Source: Bacillota bacterium
GTDB lineage: Bacteria; Bacillota; Clostridia; Christensenellales; CAG-138
Assembly: GCA_023451115.1 (NCBI GenBank)
Contig: JAEXFV010000030.1
Location: 1 to 28,228, forward strand
Direction: 5' to 3'
Length of the DNA: 28,228 bases
Made by a program: the position numbers and the translations under genes. A model generated the notes under the pieces. It searched no databases. It saw nothing but the letters and a program-made list of their open reading frames with translations, and was not told the DNA's origin. The number at the start of each line of letters is the position of its first letter. Positions within the stretch are counted from its first letter, which is position 1. This document shows positions 23,385-28,228 of the stretch, one piece after another.

Positions 23385-24522
23385 TCAGTGTCCGCACACA
23401 ATGGGTACGAAACTCCAACGGATTTCCGTCAAAAATAGCGATATTGGCATCTTTTCCAGGCTCGATGCTGCCCACCCGGTCCCCTATTCCAGTAATATTT
23501 GCGGCATGGATGGTAATGGATTTGAGCGCCTCTTCCTCTGGCAGCCCCTCCCGCACAGCCAGCGCCGCGCACACTGGCAGATATTGAATGGGGGTTACCG
23601 GATGGTCCGTCATCATCGCAAAGGGGATTCCGGCATCATAAAGCAGCTTTGGGGCTTTAAAGCTAAGGTTTTTCAGCTCAATCTTTGCCCGGTCTGAAAG
23701 CAGTGGCCCTAAAATGATCCCTGCCCCCAGCGCCTGGGCTTGTTCCCGCAGCACATCCAACATCAAGTGTCCTTCCGTACAATGTTCAATGGTAATATGC
23801 AATTGAAATTCCCGGGCCAGGCGCAAAGCAGTTTGGATATCATCTGCGCGGTGCGCGTGTACTTTTAATATTAACTCGCCGGATAATACCGGAAGCAAGG
23901 CTTCCAATCCTACATCCCGGTCTGGCAGCTTTTCGGGATCCCCATTGGCGAGTTCTATTTTTTTGCCATACTCCTGGACATCTACCATGGTTTTTCGGAA
24001 TAATGAGGCGATTGCCATACGGGTATATGGGGTTACTTTCTGGTCTCCATATTCTCGTTTTGGGTTTTCACCCAGCGCCGCCTTCATGGCTGCAGGCGCC
24101 TTTAACACCATTTCCTCTAACGAATTCCCCGCTGTTTTCAGCGCAGCGAACTGCCCGCCGATCACATTGGAGCTGCCGGGCCCTGTGAGCACAGTGGTAA
24201 TGCCTGCTGCACAGGCTTCTTGAAAGCAGCGGTCATAGGGGTTTAATCCATCAATTGCCCGCATATGCGGCGTAATGGGGTCAGAGCATTCGTTTCCATC
24301 CGCTCCCTCCTCCCCCATGCCATCCTCCCACATACCTACATGGCAGTGCGGATCGATAAAACCCGGCAAAACAAATTTTCCTGTGCAATCCAGTTCTTCT
24401 GCTCCAGGGGCCGAAAGACTTTCACCCAACGCTTTGATCTTACCTGCTTCTATTAAAATATCTCCCACAAATGCCGGCCCGCCGTCCATGGGAAAAACAG
24501 TGCCGTTTTTTAATACTTGCAT
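23356..24522 (-). CDS. Amidohydrolase-superfamily protein of unknown substrate (COG1228-like)
   Basis: A 388-residue metal-dependent hydrolase with the urease/dihydroorotase fold. Visible metal-site residues are His59 and His61 (DPHCH), the VHAHRADD and IEHCTEGH segments, and MMTDHP with the late Asp. The stretch around GMWEDG, EGADGNE and TGPGSSNVIGGQ is a strong family feature of a group widespread in Firmicutes, usually annotated only as amidohydrolase or imidazolonepropionase-related; the substrate is not established. The C-terminal GSIEPGKDANIAIFDGNPL is the usual beta-sandwich signature. The ATG at 24522 has GGAGGAG seven bases upstream; the frame is open further upstream without support. 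First gene of the minus-strand group that continues with alr, with its own promoter. Confidence 0.9.
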   Translation of the reverse strand: MQVLKNGTVFPMDGGPAFVGDILIEAGKIKALGESLSAPGAEELDCTGKFVLPGFIDPHCHVGMWEDGMGEEGADGNECSDPITPHMRAIDGLNPYDRCFQEACAAGITTVLTGPGSSNVIGGQFAALKTAGNSLEEMVLKAPAAMKAALGENPKREYGDQKVTPYTRMAIASLFRKTMVDVQEYGKKIELANGDPEKLPDRDVGLEALLPVLSGELILKVHAHRADDIQTALRLAREFQLHITIEHCTEGHLMLDVLREQAQALGAGIILGPLLSDRAKIELKNLSFKAPKLLYDAGIPFAMMTDHPVTPIQYLPVCAALAVREGLPEEEALKSITIHAANITGIGDRVGSIEPGKDANIAIFDGNPLEFRTHCVRTLIDGRTVFAL

Positions 24523-24559
24523 GCGCTCTCTCCTCCAACGATATAACCATTTCCTTTTT

Positions 24560-24588
24560 ATTATTACGGAGTTGCGGAAAATTATCAA
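24560..24588 (-). promoter_or_regulatory. Candidate amidohydrolase promoter
   Basis: Minus strand TTGATA (24588-24583), 17 bases, then AATAAT (24565-24560), each five of six to consensus. The predicted start near 24553 gives a leader of about 30 bases. Confidence 0.5.
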
Positions 24589-24640
24589 GTCGGCCAAACA
24601 ATATCTTCTTCATGTTTTGCTTTTCTCCGCTGCGGCAATA

Positions 24641-24649
24641 TGGTACAAT
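24641..24649 (+). promoter_or_regulatory. Candidate extended -10 promoter for rsmD-coaD
   Basis: TGG followed by TACAAT (24644-24649) forms an extended -10; no good -35 lies 16-18 bases upstream. The predicted start near 24656 leaves about 28 bases to the rsmD ATG. The spacer to the divergent amidohydrolase is only 161 bases, so the two promoters are back to back. Confidence 0.4.
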
Positions 24650-24683
24650 GAAATGACGAAAATTTTGGCATTGGGAGGCGTTC

Positions 24684-25262
24684 ATGCGCATCATTGCCGG
24701 CAGCGCTCGGGGCAGGGCGCTTTTAGCCCCCAAGGGACGCAATACCCGTCCCACCTTGGATCGGGTAAAGGAATCCCTGTTTGGCATCTTACAGTTTTCC
24801 ATTCCTGGCAGCCGGGTGTTGGATTTATTCGCAGGTTCGGGGAATTTGGGTCTGGAGGCGCTTTCCCGTGGAGCGGATTTTGCTTTGTTTAATGACCATG
24901 ATGCAAAGTGTTGCACCATTATCCGCCAAAACTTAGAGGCGTGCGGCTTTCCCAACAAGGCAATGGTGTTGCAGTTGGAGGCTATGCAAGCTATCTCCCG
25001 CATTCAGGCAATGGGCCAGCGGCCTTTTGATTTTGCTTTTTTGGATCCACCCTACCGGGATGGGGCGCAGGTTGCCGCGCAGGCTCTTTTTCAAAGGGGC
25101 CTGATTGCTCCTGGGGGCATGGTAATCATTGAACATTCCCTCCAAGAACCACCCCACGCGGTTCCGGGCATTATGCGGTTGACGGACTTGCGGAAATATG
25201 GCGATACCGGCATTGCTTTTTTTGCTGAGGATTCACTACAGGAAGCGAGGAAAGAACAATGA
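24684..25262 (+). CDS. rsmD: 16S rRNA (guanine(966)-N(2))-methyltransferase
   Basis: SAM-dependent methylation of G966 in 16S rRNA during 30S assembly. It has 192 residues. Motif I reads LDLFAGSGNLGLEAL (46-60); the catalytic DPPY is at 121-124 in FDFAFLDPPYRDG; the N-terminal MRIIAGSARGR and RPTLDRVKESLFGIL are family hallmarks. GGGAGG stands five bases before the ATG. The stop overlaps the coaD start as ATGA, the usual rsmD-coaD pair of Bacillota. Confidence 0.96.
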   Translation: MRIIAGSARGRALLAPKGRNTRPTLDRVKESLFGILQFSIPGSRVLDLFAGSGNLGLEALSRGADFALFNDHDAKCCTIIRQNLEACGFPNKAMVLQLEAMQAISRIQAMGQRPFDFAFLDPPYRDGAQVAAQALFQRGLIAPGGMVIIEHSLQEPPHAVPGIMRLTDLRKYGDTGIAFFAEDSLQEARKEQ

Positions 25263-25759
25263 AAATTGGCCTTTATCCTGGCAGTTTTGACCCTTTTACC
25301 ATTGGCCATATGGATATTTTGCGCCGTGCCTGCTCCATGCTGGATGAGGTGATTGTAGCGGTTTTAATCAATTCCGCTAAGACCCCTTACTTTAGTTTGG
25401 ACGAGCGGCTTGCTTATATCCAGTCCGCAGCCCAGGCGGAGGGCCTTACGAATGTGCGTACCGGTTTCTTTGAAGGGCTGTTGGTGGAATATGCGCATAA
25501 GCAAAATGCCCATTATTTGGTGCGTGGGCTACGGGCGGTTACAGATTTTGAGTATGAGTTTCAAATCAACGCTATGAACCGCAGGCTGGCTGCAGACATT
25601 GATACGCTTTATTTTATGGCGGATCCTGAGCATTCGTTTTTGAGTTCCAGCATTGTAAAAGAAGTAGGGACTTTAGGCGGTTCAATTGCCGGACTGGTTC
25701 CCGAAGTCAATAGAAATTCCATCATAGAAAGGTTGGCACAGCAGCATGCAGCAAACTGA
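25259..25759 (+). CDS. coaD: Phosphopantetheine adenylyltransferase
   Basis: Converts 4'-phosphopantetheine and ATP to dephospho-CoA and pyrophosphate, the penultimate step of CoA synthesis. It has 166 residues. The nucleotidyltransferase motif GSFDPFTIGH (8-17) with the T-x-G-H signature, the RGLRAVTDFEYE substrate region and the C-terminal SSSIVKE motif are all intact. GAGG lies eight bases before the ATG. It overlaps rsmD by four bases and the next gene by 14 bases, so the three genes form one operon. Confidence 0.97.
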   Translation: MKIGLYPGSFDPFTIGHMDILRRACSMLDEVIVAVLINSAKTPYFSLDERLAYIQSAAQAEGLTNVRTGFFEGLLVEYAHKQNAHYLVRGLRAVTDFEYEFQINAMNRRLAADIDTLYFMADPEHSFLSSSIVKEVGTLGGSIAGLVPEVNRNSIIERLAQQHAAN

Positions 25760-26624
25760 ATCCCTGCGCATATTCAACATCATTTCCCAGATTGAGCAAA
25801 CACTGGAGGAGTCGCCCCGGCCTAAATTAAGCGGCGGCGGCAACCGGCGTACTGTAGATATTGACCTGTTATTTGATCTGCTGGGGGATTTGAAAGTAAC
25901 CATCCCCGAGGACATTCGCAGGGCAAATAGTGTGTTGATTGAAGCCGACACTCTTTTGGAACATGCCAATGAAGAGGCGGACGAAATCGTGGCAAACGCA
26001 CAACAAGAGGCCGATTCGGTGCGCCAGCAGGCAACCGCAGCCTCTGAAGAAATGCGCATAGCTGCCCAACAGGAGTATGAAGCCCGGGTGGCCGAGCATG
26101 AAATCCTGGTAGAAGCACAGCGCCGGGCTGAATTGTTGCAGCAGCATGCCGAGCACAATGCCAATGTGGTGTATTATGGCGCAAAACAATATGCGGATGA
26201 TCTGCTGCAGGATGTGCAGCGTTATCTAATGGAATACCATAGCATGGTGGCACAAAACCGCGCGGAATTGGGCGTTGGGGCGCCACCTCAGCCTTCAATG
26301 CCCTCACAAACACAGCAAACGCAGCAACAGCCGCCATTCCAGCAGCCCGCGCAACGGCCGCCTGTGCAGGCGCCCGTACAACCTCAGCAGCCGCCCGTTG
26401 CACCTTCTGCCCCACCCTATGCTTCCCAAGACGATGAAGAGGAAGAAGAAGAGCCCCGCAAACGCTGGAGCTTATTTGGCCGGAAGCGTCGGGAATATGA
26501 AGACGACTTTGAGGATGATGACCAGCCCTTTGAGGACGAAGAGGAAGAGCCGGTAAAGCGGCGGCGCAAACGTGGCCACCGCCATGATGAGGATGATAAT
26601 TTGGATATGGATTTGGATGAATAG
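25746..26624 (+). CDS. Coiled-coil protein with Pro/Gln-rich linker and highly charged tail (DivIVA- or ATP synthase b-like)
   Basis: A 292-residue protein of uncertain function. Residues 1-50 contain the conserved-looking patch PRPKLSGGG...VDIDLLFDLLGDL. Residues about 55-165 form a long, charged, Ala/Glu/Gln-rich coiled coil (ANEEADEIVANAQQEAD) like that of DivIVA-related proteins and F-type ATPase b subunits. Residues 178-228 are Pro/Gln-rich low complexity; 229-292 alternate acidic runs with basic clusters (RKRWSLFGRKRRE, KRRRKRGHR). There is no TM segment or signal peptide. A coiled-coil gene of this kind downstream of coaD is common in Clostridia and often annotated as an ATPase or hypothetical. 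An envelope or division scaffold role is inference. It overlaps coaD by 14 bases and ends at a terminator. Confidence 0.75.
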   Translation: MQQTESLRIFNIISQIEQTLEESPRPKLSGGGNRRTVDIDLLFDLLGDLKVTIPEDIRRANSVLIEADTLLEHANEEADEIVANAQQEADSVRQQATAASEEMRIAAQQEYEARVAEHEILVEAQRRAELLQQHAEHNANVVYYGAKQYADDLLQDVQRYLMEYHSMVAQNRAELGVGAPPQPSMPSQTQQTQQQPPFQQPAQRPPVQAPVQPQQPPVAPSAPPYASQDDEEEEEEPRKRWSLFGRKRREYEDDFEDDDQPFEDEEEEPVKRRRKRGHRHDEDDNLDMDLDE

Positions 26625-26654
26625 CGTTGTGATGATCCCTTGACCATAGCATGT

Positions 26655-26685
26655 AAAAAGGAGCGGAAACTGCCGCTCCTTTTTT
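26655..26685 (+). terminator. Bidirectional Rho-independent terminator
   Basis: Arms 26655-26666 and 26673-26684 form a perfect 12-bp stem (A-run, GGAGCGG / CCGCTCC, T-run) with a 6-base loop. Both strands end in T-rich tracts. It serves the rsmD-coaD operon on the plus strand and the spoVA genes on the minus strand. Confidence 0.9.
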
Positions 26686-26697
26686 CATACGCATGGT

Positions 26698-27063
26698 CTA
26701 TTTCTTGGTCTTTGGCTTAGAGATGACTGCATTTAAATAGCCAAACACAATTGCTGCCGCCACGCCTCCGGCTGTTGCAATGATACCTCCGGTAAACGCG
26801 CCGATCACACCGGTTTCTTTTGCCCCCTCCATGGCGCCTTTTGCCAGTGCATAACCAAACCCGGTTAAAGGCACGGTGGCCCCTGCCCCCGCCAACTCTA
26901 CGATGGGTTCATATAGCCCCAGCGCTGTCAGGAAAACACCCAACGTTACAAACAGCACCAAAATGCGGGCAGGTGTAATGCGGGTAAGGCTAATCAGCAG
27001 CTGCCCAACAACGCAAATAGCGCCGCCAATAACGAACGCCCAAAGATAATCCATCCAGTTCAT
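26698..27063 (-). CDS. spoVAE: Stage V sporulation protein AE (SpoVAEb type)
   Basis: Small inner-membrane protein of the SpoVA channel, which loads dipicolinic acid into the forespore and releases it at germination. It has 121 residues with three or four hydrophobic segments (about 6-26, 31-49, 55-75 and 85-112). The segment TPARILVLFVTLGVFL, YEPIVELAGAGATVPLTGFG and the glycine-rich FTGGIIATAGGVAAAI match the family. The frame is open upstream, but the ATG at 27063 has AAGGAG six bases before it and overlaps the spoVAD stop as ATGA. Confidence 0.95.
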   Translation of the reverse strand: MNWMDYLWAFVIGGAICVVGQLLISLTRITPARILVLFVTLGVFLTALGLYEPIVELAGAGATVPLTGFGYALAKGAMEGAKETGVIGAFTGGIIATAGGVAAAIVFGYLNAVISKPKTKK

Positions 27064-28106
27064 CTGGCTCTCCTTTCCACCACAACGCCATGGGCAATGC
27101 CCGGGATCGTCTCCCCCTGTAGCGAGCTTTGCGGGCTCATCAGCGCTCCAGTGGCCAAAAACAGCATGCGTTCCCACTTCCCAGCCGCCATTTCAGGCAA
27201 TAAATGCGCTCCCAATACCACAGCAGAGCAACCGCAACCGCTGGCGCCGCAGTTTACTTTCTGCTCAGGGGTGAAAATAAGATTGCCACAGTCGATATGC
27301 CGCCCTGCAAGATCTACGCCGCGGTCCATACACAGCTCAAAAAGCATCTGCGTGCCAAACCGCCCTAAATCCCCTGTGATAATCACATCATAGTCCTGTA
27401 CGCTTCGCTGCATGTCCTTTAAATGGGTAATAATCGTATCCGCTGCGGCCGGGGCCATTGCCGCACCCATGTTGGCTGCATCGGTAATCCCCATATCCAC
27501 TACTTTGCCTATGGTGCCGCCTGTAACAAACAAGTTGGAAAATAAAGCGTCCTCCTTCGTTTGTTGCCCTTGCCCTTCCTGGATGAGCACTGCCCCTGCG
27601 CCGGTAACGGTACGTTGTGCGGTAGGTGGGCTGGTGACGCCCATTTCCAATGGATAGCGGAACTGCCGTTCAGCTGTGGAAAAATGGCTGGAGGCAACGC
27701 AGGCAGCGTTGGCGGCAAATCCGCCGTCTACCAGCATACTGCCCAAAAGCAATGATTCCGCCATGGTAGAGCAGGCGCCATATAAACCCAAAAACGGCAC
27801 GCCCAACTGCCGTGCGGCAAAGTTTGCAGACACAATCTGGTTGAGCAAGTCTCCCCCCAACAGGCATTGTAACTGCTCTGTATCCCAATTGGCTTTGGAA
27901 AGGGCCAATCGTACCGACTGCTCAAACATTTTACACTCAGCCTTTTCCCAACTCTTTTCTCCCCAGGTGTCATCCATCAGCACCACATCGAAAGCATCCC
28001 CCAGGGGGCCGGCCCCTTCCATGTCTCCTACAATGGTGGCGGCAGTGATGATCTTGGGCGGGGTCTGGAAGGATACGGTGCGTTCTCCTTTTCTCTTTTG
28101 GGCCAT
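27060..28106 (-). CDS. spoVAD: Stage V sporulation protein AD
   Basis: Soluble thiolase-fold subunit of the SpoVA complex, known to bind dipicolinic acid and to sit on the inner spore membrane. It has 348 residues. Recognisable parts are the N-terminal VSFQTPPKI, the GAGPLGDAFD segment, GDLLNQIVSANFAARQL, the conserved Cys112 region GLYGACSTMAESL, SSHFSTAERQFRYPLE and the GSGCSA-like CGASGCGCSAVVLG near the end. The ATG at 28106 follows GGGGGTGA; the open frame extends upstream into spoVAC but is not needed. It overlaps spoVAE by ATGA. Expression is expected in the forespore under sigma-G, but the promoter lies outside the window. Confidence 0.97.
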   Translation of the reverse strand: MAQKRKGERTVSFQTPPKIITAATIVGDMEGAGPLGDAFDVVLMDDTWGEKSWEKAECKMFEQSVRLALSKANWDTEQLQCLLGGDLLNQIVSANFAARQLGVPFLGLYGACSTMAESLLLGSMLVDGGFAANAACVASSHFSTAERQFRYPLEMGVTSPPTAQRTVTGAGAVLIQEGQGQQTKEDALFSNLFVTGGTIGKVVDMGITDAANMGAAMAPAAADTIITHLKDMQRSVQDYDVIITGDLGRFGTQMLFELCMDRGVDLAGRHIDCGNLIFTPEQKVNCGASGCGCSAVVLGAHLLPEMAAGKWERMLFLATGALMSPQSSLQGETIPGIAHGVVVERRAR

Positions 28107-28107
28107 A

Positions 28108-28228
28108 TTATTCACCCCCAAACAGCAGGGAAAGCAACCCCACCAATACAGAGGAGCTAATGCCGTATACCAGCACCGGCCCTGCAAGGCTAAATAGCTT
28201 TGCGCCTACGCCCATGATATATCCTTCG
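28108..28228 (-). CDS. spoVAC: Stage V sporulation protein AC, C-terminal 40 residues only
   Basis: The right edge cuts the gene. The visible end reads EGYIMGVGAKLFSLAGPVLV, then YGISSSVLVGLLSLLFGGE and a TAA stop, matching the last TM region of SpoVAC, a mechanosensitive membrane subunit of the SpoVA channel. The stop is one base before the spoVAD ATG, and the spoVAD ribosome site lies in the last codons, the normal spoVAC-spoVAD arrangement. Confidence 0.88.
   Translation of the reverse strand, partial: EGYIMGVGAKLFSLAGPVLVYGISSSVLVGLLSLLFGGE

Overview
The window is ordinary chromosome from an endospore-forming, low-to-mid-GC Bacillota, most likely Clostridia. Reasons: spoVAC-spoVAD-spoVAEb homologues at the right edge, strong GGAGG-type ribosome binding sites, a Gram-positive type RlmA, the tilS-hpt-ftsH cluster and an ion-pumping pyrophosphatase. 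I cannot name the genus. No transposon, prophage, CRISPR array, tRNA or rRNA gene was seen.

Layout. (1) 1-1484, minus: 5' two thirds of a membrane pyrophosphatase (hppA), with its own promoter and a 440-base AT-rich non-coding gap behind it. (2) 1923-8565, minus: tilS, hpt, ftsH, a FlK-type thioesterase, a PHP phosphoesterase and a divergent prs, ending at a strong terminator. Internal promoters precede ftsH and prs. (3) 8694-10031, plus: a YhfW-like FAD oxidoreductase with a very short Rieske domain. (4) 10021-17976, minus: a six-gene envelope cluster encoding a beta-helix lipoprotein, an ABC ATPase, a MacB/FtsX-type permease, a secreted heptad-repeat protein, an M23 peptidase and a polysaccharide deacetylase. 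(5) 18156-19739, plus: a COG2509-type FAD protein behind a leader that can fold. (6) 19791-24522, minus: a conserved amidohydrolase, alr, bifunctional nnrE-nnrD and rlmA. (7) 24641-26624, plus: rsmD, coaD and a coiled-coil protein with a charged disordered tail. (8) 26698-28228, minus: spoVAC (partial), spoVAD, spoVAEb.

How the genes connect. Region 2 joins tRNA-Ile lysidine formation, purine salvage and PRPP synthesis with membrane proteolysis. Region 4 is the best candidate for a coordinated but uncharacterised system: an ABC mechanotransmission-type complex next to two cell-wall enzymes, in the way FtsEX works with M23 hydrolases. Five gene pairs overlap by ATGA (thioesterase/PHP, M23/deacetylase, nnrED/rlmA, rsmD/coaD, spoVAD/spoVAE), which indicates compact, translationally coupled operons. 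Several promoters carry dyads that nothing else here explains (prs, ftsH, alr). All functional calls rest on reading motifs by eye; no database search was run.
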